Assembly (NCBI GenBank): GCA_964627045.1
Contig: CAZVIK010000027.1
Span: 1-30,620, forward strand
DNA: 30,620 nt
Direction of reading: 5' to 3'
From: CAZVIK01 sp964627045
GTDB lineage: Bacteria > Acidobacteriota > Terriglobia > Bryobacterales > Bryobacteraceae
The notes beneath the pieces are model-generated. The model was not told the DNA's origin, did not search any database, and saw only the letters and a list, made by a program, of their open reading frames with translations. This document shows, in pieces, positions 6,757 through 14,928 of this stretch. The position numbers were made by a program, and so were the translations under genes. Numbering within the stretch: the stretch's first letter is position 1; each line of letters begins with the position of its first letter.

Positions 6757-8527
6757 TCACTCGCCCACGGGAGGCTGTGTCGGCGGGCGGGAAACCTGCC
6801 CGCTGCGAGCCTCGTCGATCTGCACGTTGTAGGTGTCCAACAGACGTCCCGTGGCCTGTTCCAGAGTCACCTTGGCCTTGGCGTAGGCTTTTCGCCCCCA
6901 CTTCGACCGACTGCGCCGCGGCGAGGTCGCGTTGCGCCTGGATGACCAGGAAGTTCGTCGAGGAGCCCAGTTCGTACCGCCGTTGCTCGGCTGATTGGGT
7001 CTCCTCCTGCAATAGCCGCGCCTGCACGGCCGCCTGGTATGCCGCCTGCGCCTGCTGCACCGCAATCAGCGCATTGGTGACTTCCACCCGAATCTGGTTG
7101 ATCTGCTGCTGCTGCCGCAATTCCTGCTGGCGCAAGTTCAATTGCCCGGTGGCCATCTGCGCCTGCGCCGCCCGGTTGTTCAGCGGAACGGTGAGTTGGA
7201 GCGCCACGCTATAGTCGGGGAAGTTACGCCGCAGTACCTGCCCCATGGCCGTCGTGTAGCCGCCGATGAAGTACGGGTTCACCGTGCTGAAGCTCTTCAG
7301 GAAAGAGTTGCCGGTGGTGTTCAGCTCGCCGGAGAGCCCGTTGTTCTGGAGCGTTCCCACCGCGTCCAATGTCGGGCGCAACGCGGACCGCGCGCCTTCC
7401 AGATTGATCTTACTGTTTTCCACTTCGAGCGCCGTCTGGCTGAGTTCGGGCCGGTTGGCCAGAGCCCGGCCGATCAGGTCCTGGATCGGCTCGACCGGCT
7501 CCACGTCGGGAACGTTGATCTGGTCGGTCGGAATGATGTGCGCCTCGGTGACCGCGGGGCTGGCCGCCCCGGTGCGGCTCAAGAGATTTTTGAGAACAGT
7601 CTCCTGCTGCATCACACGCGTCTGGGCGACCACCAGTTCCTGGCGGCTGCTGGCGAGTTGTGCCTGGGCGCGCACAACTTCGATGGGCGCCAGCGTGCCA
7701 ATCTCTACCTGCCTCCTGTTGTTGTCAAGCAACTGTTGCGCCAGCGCGACCGCCTGCTGTTTTACGCGCACGTCCCCATTGTAGCTCACCAGGTCCCAAT
7801 AGGCGCTGGCGACGGTGGCCACCGTCGTCGTCACCTGCTGGCGGAAGGTATGGTCGGAGATCTTGCGGCTGTTCTGTGCCACGCGGATGCTCCGCCGGTT
7901 CAGCGCCGGCCCGTAGCCTTGCAGCAGTTTCTGCGTGATTTGCAGGCTCAGGTTGGCGTTGGACGTAGGGTTGAAGTCGGACATCTGCGAAGTGCTCTTG
8001 GACATCGTATTGTTTCATCCGAGGGCCACGGTGGTCCCGGTGGCGATTCCTCGAGTAACCCTCGCGTTCGACACAAGGTTGCTGGTGACGAGTGAGGACG
8101 TCCCGGTCATAAACGATGTCGTCTGCGGAGATGTGGCATGGCCCCAGGAAAGGCTGTAGGTCACCGAGGGATCGTAGGAGGGGACACCGTTGCCTCCGGC
8201 CTGTGCCTGAAGAAGCGAGGCGTCGGCCAGACGTGCGCCGTAACGTTGAATGGCGATATCGATATTGTTTTCCAGGGCCAGGGCGATGGCGTCGTTGAGG
8301 GAGAGATAGATGTTGCCTGCCCTCAGCAGCGATTCCATCCGGCTGGAGTTGGCCAGACTCACCGGCGCTTCGTCCCTCACTCGGTACGGTGTCGCCAGGC
8401 CGCGGAACCAGTTGCTGAACCCGCTGCCTGCGGCGTTCGCTCCGCCCCCGGTTTGGGCCGGTGCCGGTGTGGGACCGGCCGCCAGAAGAACCACCAGCAA
8501 TGCAACCAGAGAAGTCTTGCCCGTCAT
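6757..8527 (-). pseudogene. TolC-family outer-membrane efflux protein, disrupted twice
   Basis: An outer-membrane channel component for the adjoining export operon. It begins with a signal peptide (MTGKTSLVALLVVLLAAG...PAPAQ) and contains the two coiled-coil repeats of the family, e.g. RQQVTTTVATVASAYWDLV and the related VQQAQAAYQAAVQARL. Two lesions break it. First, an in-frame TGA at 8015-8017 interrupts TVALG-stop-NNTMSKS; the reading frame is unchanged on both sides, so one substitution from TGG (Trp) would explain it. Second, a frameshift at about 6889-6899, at AAAA/GGGGG homopolymers, moves the end of the protein to another frame, where a proper TolC tail is found (AYAKAKVTLEQATGRLLDTY, ...IDEARSGQVSRPP). 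Repaired, the protein would be about 589 residues. The lesions may be real decay or assembly error. Confidence 0.85.
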
Positions 8528-8568
8528 TTCTCACCACCTTCCACGGAATTCGAAAACACCCGCCGTCT

Positions 8569-9825
8569 TCACTCGTGCCTCAACGCTTCCACCGGGTCCA
8601 TCCGGGACGCCTTGACCGCCGGCCAAACGCCGAAAAACAACCCGACTGCCATCGAAACCGACAACCCCGTACCCACCGCCCACACCGGAACCGTCATCGG
8701 CAGCGATGGCACGAGCGCTCCAACCACAAGGCTAATAAGCGCCGCTGCGACGATGCCCAGCGCTCCGCCCGTCCCGGTGAGCGCCATGGCCTCCACCAGA
8801 AACTGCCCGACGATGTCGCCGCGCCGCGCCCCCAGGGCCTTGCGGACGCCGATTTCGCGCGTCCGCTCGGTCACCGAGACCAGCATGATGTTCATGACGC
8901 CGATGCCGCCGACCAGCAGGCCCAGGCTTGCCAGCGCAATGGCGGCCACGCCCACCACACCTGTGATGCTGTCGAATTGCTCGATGATCTGTTCAGGCGT
9001 GTTCATGGCGAAGTCGTTCTCAGCGTCGGGCGGCAAACGCCGCAGGCGGCGCATGGCCGCTTCGGCCTCGGCAACCGCGTCTTCTCGCTTGCCCGGCCGG
9101 GCCCGAAGGACGATCGTATATTCGTTCAACTGCGGATACCGGAGCTGCAATGTCTCTATGGGAATTACGATCATACTGTCCATCTGGTTCTCGCCAAGAA
9201 AGGACCCCTTGGCCTTGGCGTATACCCCGATAACCGAATACTCACCCCCGTCGATCATGACCGAACGCCCAACCGCCCCCCCGCCGGGGAACAGCGCTTC
9301 GGCGATCCCCGAACCCAGCACCGCCACCCGCTGGGCGCGCCGCGCCTCCTCCTCGGTGAAGAACCGGCCGCTGGTCATCTCCCGCGGCGAAAGCCGGATG
9401 TAGTTGGCCGTCTGTCCGGCCAGCGTCACGCTGTCGGCCTCGTAACCGGGGACCTTCGCCGAGAGGCTCTGCCCCCCGCGGCCCGGCATGACGTACAACT
9501 GGAGCCCTGCGTCTTCGATTGTCGCGGGACACCACTGCCGGATGGCGTCGCCGAATTCCGGCGGCAAGGGGCGCCGCCGGCGCTCCTTGGACGTCAGGCC
9601 CCCCGACCCCGGCGGCCCCATCGCCTTGGTGACAAAGATGTTGTCCGGACCAAGTTCCTGGAAGAACCCCACGATGCCGGCTCGCACGCCAGAAAGCAGG
9701 CTGGCCACGGTCACTACGGTCGTGATCCCGATGACGATGCCCAGGATGGTCAGGAACGACCGGAAGCGGTGCGTCCACACCGCCTGCAACGACATCAGTA
9801 CGCTCTCGCTGGGGCTGATATTCAC
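8569..9825 (-). CDS. MacB-type ABC transporter permease (FtsX fold), second copy
   Basis: An inner-membrane permease of 418 residues with the MacB/LolCE topology. One transmembrane helix lies near residues 20-45 (TILGIVIGITTVVTVASLLS), followed by a large periplasmic domain of about 220 residues, then three helices at the C-terminus. The FtsX signature GGIGVMNIMLVSVTERTREI, followed by GVRKALGARR, is clear and the end DPVEALRHE is typical. There is no fused ATPase domain, so it needs a separate ABC ATPase, and none is encoded nearby. The GTG start at 9825 follows the preceding permease stop by 3 nt, implying translational coupling. It is about 30-40% similar by eye to its upstream neighbour, so the two probably form a heterodimer. 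Confidence 0.92.
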   Translation of the reverse strand: MNISPSESVLMSLQAVWTHRFRSFLTILGIVIGITTVVTVASLLSGVRAGIVGFFQELGPDNIFVTKAMGPPGSGGLTSKERRRRPLPPEFGDAIRQWCPATIEDAGLQLYVMPGRGGQSLSAKVPGYEADSVTLAGQTANYIRLSPREMTSGRFFTEEEARRAQRVAVLGSGIAEALFPGGGAVGRSVMIDGGEYSVIGVYAKAKGSFLGENQMDSMIVIPIETLQLRYPQLNEYTIVLRARPGKREDAVAEAEAAMRRLRRLPPDAENDFAMNTPEQIIEQFDSITGVVGVAAIALASLGLLVGGIGVMNIMLVSVTERTREIGVRKALGARRGDIVGQFLVEAMALTGTGGALGIVAAALISLVVGALVPSLPMTVPVWAVGTGLSVSMAVGLFFGVWPAVKASRMDPVEALRHE

Positions 9826-9828
9826 GTT

Positions 9829-11082
9829 CTACTCCGACCGCAAGGCCTCGACCGGGTCCAATCCCGCAGCGCGGGCGGCGGGATACCACCCCGAGAGGAT
9901 GCCGACGGCGCTGGAGACCCCCAGCGCCAGAGCAATGTAGGCCGGCGTAATTACCAGCGGGACGTTCAGAAGCTGCGACGCCAAACCCGTGGCCGCCGCC
10001 GCCAAGGCAAGCCCGAGCGCGCCCCCGGCCATCGAAAGGCCCACGGATTCCACCAGCACCTGGAGCATGATGTCCGAGCGCCGGGCGCCTAGCGCCTTGC
10101 GAATGCCGATTTCGCGCGTGCGCTCGGTGACGCTGACCAGCATGATGTTCATGATGACCACGCCGCCCACGACCAGCGAAATGCTGGTGAGCGGTACGAT
10201 GGCGGCTGCGATGATTCCAAGCACGCTGTCGATGAAGTCCCGCATGGAATCTGGCGTCCGCGTATCGAAATTGTCGGGCTGTCCCGGGCGCGTGTGATAC
10301 CGGTTGCGGAGGACTACGCGCGTCTCGTCCAGCGCCTCCTCCAGCGTGCGCCCGCTGGCCGGTTTGGGCCGCCCGTAGAGTTGCACGCCGGCCGACGTTC
10401 CGTACATCCGGTTGAACACCGTCACCGGCACGTAGGCGACTTTGTCCTGGCTCCGGCCGAAGGTCGTGCCCATCTTCTTCAACATCCCGATGACCACGAA
10501 TTCCGCGCCGTCGATTCGGAAGGTTTGGCCGAGCGGCGACCCGCCCCGGGCGAACAGCGATTCCCTCACCTCATCGCCGATCACCGCCGCGCGGACCGAG
10601 GCCCGTTCCTCCTGGTCGGTGAAGAACCGTCCCTCGACGATTCCCAGGTCCCGGATCTCGGCCATTTCGGCGCCGACGCCGACGATGGTCGCGTCTTCGC
10701 ACTCCCAGCCTCCGCGTTTCAGGTCCGCGCCGCTGCGCTGGCGCGAAGGGCTGAACCAGATGCGGTCTCCGAGAGTCGCCTGGACCAGGCGGACATCTTC
10801 CAGCCGCACCGGCCTGTTCCTCTTCATCTTTTCGATCAGGTCGCGCCGCGTGAGATTGCCGCCCATGGTGTACTGGGCCACCATGAACGAGTCGGTGCCG
10901 AAGGCGGTCGAGATGCTTTGCAGCGCATAAACGCCGAGCCCCTCGATGGCCGCGCCCACCATCACCACGCTGGCCACGCCGATCACGATGCCAAGCAGCG
11001 TAAGGAAGCTGCGCAGTGCGTGCGCCCGGATCGTCCCCCAGGCGAGGGAGGCCGCATTACGAAGTTGTGCCAGTCTTGGCAT
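9829..11082 (-). CDS. MacB-type ABC transporter permease (FtsX fold), first copy
   Basis: A 417-residue permease of the same family as the next gene. The N-terminal helix lies around SFLTLLGIVIGVASVVMVGA, followed by a MacB-like periplasmic core with the phrase VEGRFFTDQEERASVRAAVIG, and a three-helix FtsX module with GGVVIMNIMLVSVTERTREI and GIRKALGARR. It ends DPVEALRSE. MacB-type permeases couple cytosolic ATP hydrolysis to periplasmic movements that drive substrates through a membrane-fusion protein and TolC, in line with the genes on either side. Again no ATPase is attached. The ATG at 11082 lies 29 nt after the membrane-fusion gene, with only a weak ribosome-binding site. Confidence 0.92.
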   Translation of the reverse strand: MPRLAQLRNAASLAWGTIRAHALRSFLTLLGIVIGVASVVMVGAAIEGLGVYALQSISTAFGTDSFMVAQYTMGGNLTRRDLIEKMKRNRPVRLEDVRLVQATLGDRIWFSPSRQRSGADLKRGGWECEDATIVGVGAEMAEIRDLGIVEGRFFTDQEERASVRAAVIGDEVRESLFARGGSPLGQTFRIDGAEFVVIGMLKKMGTTFGRSQDKVAYVPVTVFNRMYGTSAGVQLYGRPKPASGRTLEEALDETRVVLRNRYHTRPGQPDNFDTRTPDSMRDFIDSVLGIIAAAIVPLTSISLVVGGVVIMNIMLVSVTERTREIGIRKALGARRSDIMLQVLVESVGLSMAGGALGLALAAAATGLASQLLNVPLVITPAYIALALGVSSAVGILSGWYPAARAAGLDPVEALRSE

Positions 11083-11111
11083 GGCCGGGTTCCGTGGTGC
11101 GCGGCCTTCGG

Positions 11112-12515
11112 TCAGGACTTTTCCTGATCGCTCTTGTTGTCGATCTCCACCCGGTCCTGGTTGCGCATCGTACGGACGGCCTTGTAGGGCCCGGTAACGA
11201 CCAGGTCTCCCTCGTTCAGACCATCGAGGACCTCCACGTCGGTGGAGCCGGTGATGCCGGTCTTCAACGCACGGAAGGCGACACGGCCGCCGGAGACCAC
11301 GAACACGCCCTGGAGTTCTTCCCTAGCCGCCCTCTTGCTGGCTGCCGAGGCCGTGGCCGTGCCGTTCTTCGGCGCTGGCTCCAAATCTGCTTTGTCGCGG
11401 ACCGAAAGCGCCTGAATCGGCACCGTAAGCGTGTTCTGGCGGGTGGCCGTCGTGATCTTGGCCGTGCAGGAGAGTCCGGGACGAATGTCCTCGGGCGGCG
11501 AATCCAAAGCAACGACCACCTTGAAATCCTTGGCCTCCTGGCTGGAAATGGCGCTCTGCGAAGCGGCCATCCCGGAGGACCGCAGGATCGCCGTATTGCC
11601 GATCTCGATCACGTGTCCCGGGTAAGTCCGGTTCGGCATGGCATCGATGGTGACCTCCGCCGTCTGTCCGAGCCGCATGGAGATGATGTCGGTTTCGTCC
11701 ACACGCACTTCGGCCGTGATCAACGACATGTCGGCGATGGTCATGATCAGGCTCGCTGAGGAATTCTGTACACCCGGGACCACCGTCTCTCCCACGCGCA
11801 CCGGCAGATTGGTCACAATCCCGTCCAGAGGCGAGAAGGACTGGTACTTGTCGACCACGTCGTTCACCCTGACCACGGTAGCCTGCGACTGCGCGACGCG
11901 CTTCTGCGAACTGGCCACCTGCGAGGCGGTCTGGGCGCGTTGCGCACGGGCCTGCGCCAGGCGCGCTTCGGCCTCGCGCAGTGCGGCGGCGGAAGACTCG
12001 TTGGCGGCGCGCTGCTGATCGTATTCCTGCCGGGCGATCAGCTTGCCGGCCAGCAGTTGCGTGGCGCGCTCAAAGTCCAGCCGGGCCCGCTCGGCATCCG
12101 CCCGGGCGCGGTCCACACCCGCCTGCACCGTCTTCAGATTCTCATCGGCCGCGGCCAGCGCGGCTTCCGAAGCGGCGGCGTCGGCTTGCGCCGAGCTTAA
12201 CGCGGCCTTCTGCGCCTCCAGGTCCGCGTGCGCCTGAATTGCTTCCAGTTTCGCCAGCAGTTGCCCCTTCCGGACGCGGTCACCTTCCCGGACCAGGATT
12301 TCGGTCAGGCGTCCCATCGCGTTGGCTCCGATGTTGACGTAGTAGCGGGGCTTCACCTCGCCGGAGGCAGTCACCGTGGAAGACAAATCCTGGCGCAGCG
12401 CCTTTTCGGTCTGAACCTTGACGATATCCGCCCGGCTGCGCCGGATTCCGTAGTAGACGCCCCCGGCCAGAGCCGCGATCACCAGGAATGCTACCCAGAT
12501 CTTCCACGCCCTCAT
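11112..12515 (-). CDS. HlyD/MacA-type membrane-fusion protein
   Basis: A 467-residue periplasmic adaptor anchored by an N-terminal helix (WVAFLVIAALAGGVYYGI). Domains in order: membrane anchor, first half of the lipoyl/barrel-sandwich domain (TASGEVKPRYYVNIGANAMG), a long Ala/Gln/Arg-rich coiled-coil hairpin at about residues 95-210, the second lipoyl half (FSPLDGIVTNLPVRVGETVV), a beta-barrel domain and a membrane-proximal domain. It would bridge the MacB-like permeases to TolC. An Ala/Lys-rich insert near residue 395 is a probable linker. AAGGAG lies 5 nt before the ATG. A TATGAT box at 12558-12563 upstream may be a second promoter inside the operon. Exported substrate unknown; a MarR repressor gene upstream suggests drug or phenolic efflux. 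Confidence 0.93.
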   Translation of the reverse strand: MRAWKIWVAFLVIAALAGGVYYGIRRSRADIVKVQTEKALRQDLSSTVTASGEVKPRYYVNIGANAMGRLTEILVREGDRVRKGQLLAKLEAIQAHADLEAQKAALSSAQADAAASEAALAAADENLKTVQAGVDRARADAERARLDFERATQLLAGKLIARQEYDQQRAANESSAAALREAEARLAQARAQRAQTASQVASSQKRVAQSQATVVRVNDVVDKYQSFSPLDGIVTNLPVRVGETVVPGVQNSSASLIMTIADMSLITAEVRVDETDIISMRLGQTAEVTIDAMPNRTYPGHVIEIGNTAILRSSGMAASQSAISSQEAKDFKVVVALDSPPEDIRPGLSCTAKITTATRQNTLTVPIQALSVRDKADLEPAPKNGTATASAASKRAAREELQGVFVVSGGRVAFRALKTGITGSTDVEVLDGLNEGDLVVTGPYKAVRTMRNQDRVEIDNKSDQEKS

Positions 12516-12545
12516 CGAGACTCCTTCGCTTTCGCCATGAAACTA

Positions 12546-12558
12546 TTCGACCTTCGAA
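12546..12558. promoter_or_regulatory. Short inverted repeat before the membrane-fusion gene
   Basis: TTCGA-cct-TCGAA is a perfect inverted repeat lying next to the TATGAT box at 12558-12563 on the minus strand, about 30 nt before the membrane-fusion start. It may be an operator, but its sequence differs from the repeat at the marR promoter. Confidence 0.3.
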
Positions 12559-12602
12559 TCATAAGACGCAACACCACCCCCGGATGTTCCGAAATCTCCG
12601 AG

Positions 12603-13097
12603 TCACTTCGGGGGAAACTGCGCTGAGCGCGCCATCTTGTCGACCAGTTCCAAGTACAAACCCCGCTCGCCCGGACTCAGCGCCTCCAACATGCTGCGCA
12701 ACATGGCATGGCGCTCGGCGTGCAATGCCGTGGTCGTACGCCGGCCTTCTTCGCTCAGGGCCACCTCTACCACGCGACGATCGGCTTCCAGACGCTTTCT
12801 TTCAACAAGTCCTTTATTAACAAGACGATCAACGGTATGCGTCGCGGTGCTAAGGGGCGCCCCCAGCGCCTCGGCGAACGCGCTCATGATCGTCGGCCCG
12901 CGCATGGCGAGTAGGCTGAGTGAACGCATCTCCTGGCCGGAGAGCTCCGCCGCGGAATCGCCGAGCGCCGAGCGCCGCGCCATCATCCTTTGGAACATCG
13001 TGTCCATGGCCGCAGCGACGCGGCGAGCGTGCTGGTCCAGTTGGTCTTCGGCGACCGGAGCGGTGGGTTGCGAGGCGGCTTTGTTTCGATTATGCAA
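12603..13097 (-). CDS. MarR-family transcriptional regulator
   Basis: A winged-helix repressor of about 164 residues. The recognition region is visible as MSAFAEALGAPLSTATHTVD, followed by RLVNKGLVERKRLEADRRVV, whose DRR lies in the wing as in MarR/OhrR proteins, and a C-terminal dimerization helix follows. It heads the efflux cluster (87 nt to the membrane-fusion gene), so it probably represses that operon and itself. The open frame extends upstream to a TTG at 13133, but that TTG is the first three bases of the -35 box, so translation must start later. The TTG at 13097 lies 7 nt after the -10 box and would be leaderless; the ATG at 13007 is an alternative but would cut the first dimerization helix. 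No ribosome-binding site is visible for either start. Confidence 0.85.
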   Translation of the reverse strand: MHNRNKAASQPTAPVAEDQLDQHARRVAAAMDTMFQRMMARRSALGDSAAELSGQEMRSLSLLAMRGPTIMSAFAEALGAPLSTATHTVDRLVNKGLVERKRLEADRRVVEVALSEEGRRTTTALHAERHAMLRSMLEALSPGERGLYLELVDKMARSAQFPPK

Positions 13098-13104
13098 TAG
13101 TTCA

Positions 13105-13133
13105 ATCTTAGAAATAATGACAGCATTTGTCAA
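13105..13133 (-). promoter_or_regulatory. marR promoter with overlapping operator-like repeat
   Basis: On the minus strand a perfect -35 TTGACA (13133-13128) is followed after 17 nt by TAAGAT (13110-13105, 4/6 match). A perfect inverted repeat, TGACA-N5-TGTCA (13118-13132), covers the -35 box and spacer. This is the expected place for an autorepressing MarR operator. Confidence 0.65.
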
Positions 13134-13176
13134 CCACGAAGGCGCTTGCCGGCCGAGGGGAGCCTGGGTGGCCGCG

Positions 13177-13752
13177 CTAGGCCACCACCCGCTTGAGCAG
13201 CCAAGCCATGTTGCGGCCCAGGACTCTCATGGTCTCGACGCCCTCGGCGTCTTTCTCCACATCGCCCTTTTCCCGGCCAATCCCGATGTTCCAGTAGCTG
13301 GAGCCCGGTATGATCATCTCGCTAATCAGAAAAAAGTGATTTAGCGAATCGAAGGCGTGCATCGCACCGGCGCGGCGCACGGCCACCACGGCCGCGCCCA
13401 CCTTGCGGCGCAGGAGGCCGCCGCTGGCCCGCGTCACCATGCAGGCGCGGTCGATGAGCGCCTTGATTTCGGGGGACCGGTCGGCGACGTAGGTGGGAGT
13501 GCCCAGTAGGATACCGTCGGCGGTGGTCATGCGCTCCAGCAGGGCGTTTCCGTCGTCATCCCTCTGGGCGCAGCGCCCGTCGCGGGTACCGAAGCACTCG
13601 CGACAGGCGTGGCAGCCGTGGATCTTCTTGCCCGCCAGATGCACCAGCTCCGTCTCGATGCCCTCGGCCTCCAGTTCCCGCATGACGTAGCCAAGGAGGA
13701 TGGCGGTGTTCCCGTCACGCCGCGCGCTGCCGTTGAATGCAACCACCTTCAT
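13177..13752 (-). CDS. Flavodoxin-fold NAD(P)H/FMN reductase with four-cysteine cluster
   Basis: A 191-residue FMN-binding protein of the NADPH-dependent FMN reductase/iron-sulfur flavoprotein group. The FMN phosphate loop is GSARRDGNTAIL near the N-terminus. A compact cysteine set follows, CHACRECFGTRDGRC, spaced C-x2-C-x2-C-x7-C. That spacing fits the [4Fe-4S] motif of archaeal-type iron-sulfur flavoproteins, so electron transfer is likely; loss of the cluster in a plain reductase cannot be excluded. GTPTYVADRSPEIKALIDRA is the second flavin-binding region. The ATG at 13752 is preceded by AAGGGAA, 8 nt away; the frame stays open upstream into the hemB control region without support. It is divergent from hemB and ends 44 nt before the marR promoter. 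Confidence 0.85.
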   Translation of the reverse strand: MKVVAFNGSARRDGNTAILLGYVMRELEAEGIETELVHLAGKKIHGCHACRECFGTRDGRCAQRDDDGNALLERMTTADGILLGTPTYVADRSPEIKALIDRACMVTRASGGLLRRKVGAAVVAVRRAGAMHAFDSLNHFFLISEMIIPGSSYWNIGIGREKGDVEKDAEGVETMRVLGRNMAWLLKRVVA

Positions 13753-13791
13753 TTCCGGATTCCCTTTCGGCGTGGTGTTTCGCAGAGTCCG

Positions 13792-13797
13792 AGTATA
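13792..13797 (-). promoter_or_regulatory. -10 box (TATACT) for the flavoprotein gene
   Basis: TATACT on the minus strand lies 39 nt before the ATG at 13752. The -35 position is not a good match. Confidence 0.35.
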
Positions 13798-13832
13798 CAC
13801 CGCCGCGCTATCACGGCACTGCCGCGTTTGGA

Positions 13833-13838
13833 TAGAAT
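13833..13838 (+). promoter_or_regulatory. -10 box (TAGAAT) for hemB, leaderless arrangement
   Basis: TAGAAT ends 7 nt before the hemB ATG at 13846, so the transcript would begin at or next to the start codon. No Shine-Dalgarno is present and the -35 region is poor. Confidence 0.45.
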
Positions 13839-13845
13839 CCTGTCT

Positions 13846-14814
13846 ATGGCATTCCCGGTGCATCGCATGAGAAGGCTGCGCAGGACGGCGGCGTTGCGGG
13901 GCCTGGTGCGGGAAACCCGCCTGGAGCCCAGTCATTTCGTTCTACCCTTGTTCGCCTGCCCGGGCGAGGGCGTCCGGCGGGAGATCGGCGCCATGCCGGG
14001 GAACTATCAACTGTCGGTGGACGAATTGGTGAAGGAGTGCGCCGAGGCGCACTCGCTGGGCGTTGGTGGCGTGATCCTTTTTGGGATTCCCGAAGCCAAG
14101 GACGAAGAGGCGTCCGGCGCCTATGCCGAAAACGGCATCGTGCAGCGCGCCGTCCGGGCGATCAAACGCGAAGTCCCCGCCCTTGTGGTCGTCACCGACG
14201 TCTGCAACTGCGAGTACACCAGCCACGGTCACTGCGGCAAGGTCGCCGGCGGCGACGTCGACAACGACGCGACACTGGAGTGGCTGGCGGCGTCGGCGGT
14301 GTCCCACGCCAGGGCGGGCGCCGACATGGTGGCGCCGTCGGACATGATGGACGGGCGAGTGGCGGCCATCCGGCGCGCCCTGGACGCCAACGGGTTCTCC
14401 AACACGCCGATCCTGGCCTACGCCGCCAAGTTTGCCTCGGTGTTTTACGGCCCGTTCCGGGAAGCGGCCGGATCGGCGCCGCAGTTCGGCGACCGACGCA
14501 GCTATCAGATGGACCCGGCCAACGGCCGTGAGGCGATGCGCGAGATCGAACTGGATCTCGAAGAAGGGGCCGACATGGTGATGGTGAAGCCGGCCGGTCC
14601 TTATCTGGACCTCATCCGGATGGCGCGCGACCGTTTCCAGGCGCCGCTGGCGGCCTACCAGGTCAGCGGCGAGTTCAGCATGATCGTAGCCGCCGCCCGC
14701 AACGGATGGCTGGACCTGGAGCGGGCGATGCTGGAGAGCCTGACCTCGATTCGCCGCGCCGGTGCGGACGTGATCCTCACCTACTTTGCCAAGGACGCTG
14801 CACGTTTGTTGTAG
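13846..14814 (+). CDS. hemB: Delta-aminolevulinic acid dehydratase (porphobilinogen synthase)
   Basis: Cytosolic enzyme of 322 residues that condenses two 5-aminolevulinate molecules to porphobilinogen in haem biosynthesis. The zinc-binding cysteines are present: Cys120, Cys122 and Cys130 in DVCNCEYTSHGHCG, so this is a zinc-type enzyme. Both active-site lysines are visible, Lys195 in AYAAKFASVFYGPFREAAGS and the Schiff-base Lys248 in MVMVKPAGPYLD. APSDMMDGRVAAIR and YQVSGEFSMI are also conserved. Length is normal. The ATG at 13846 fits the family N-terminus (HRMRRLRRTAALRGLVRET); ATG 13867 is possible. It is divergent from the flavoprotein gene, and a split transketolase follows 114 nt later on the same strand. 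No other haem gene is nearby. Confidence 0.97.
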   Translation: MAFPVHRMRRLRRTAALRGLVRETRLEPSHFVLPLFACPGEGVRREIGAMPGNYQLSVDELVKECAEAHSLGVGGVILFGIPEAKDEEASGAYAENGIVQRAVRAIKREVPALVVVTDVCNCEYTSHGHCGKVAGGDVDNDATLEWLAASAVSHARAGADMVAPSDMMDGRVAAIRRALDANGFSNTPILAYAAKFASVFYGPFREAAGSAPQFGDRRSYQMDPANGREAMREIELDLEEGADMVMVKPAGPYLDLIRMARDRFQAPLAAYQVSGEFSMIVAAARNGWLDLERAMLESLTSIRRAGADVILTYFAKDAARLL

Positions 14815-14928
14815 CGCCCGGCTGTGGCCCGTCTGGTGCGCCATCGAGCGGTCTCGGGCCGTTGCCCCGGGGCTGCTGGGGCGGAGCGGGCAACGGGGCC
14901 GCGTATGGTAGATTGGAAAGTCCATCCC

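Noticed and set aside
8015..8017. Selenocysteine or recoded TGA in tolC
   Set aside because: TolC proteins have no selenocysteine, TGA is used as a normal stop in other genes here (e.g. the era stop), and the same gene has a frameshift, so a mutation or sequence error is simpler.
8461..10092. A 543-codon plus-strand open frame opposite the permease genes, plus similar long frames at 48-1328 (-) and 1934-3127 (-)
   Set aside because: These are also antisense shadows of well-supported genes, with low-complexity Arg/Pro/His composition and no domain.
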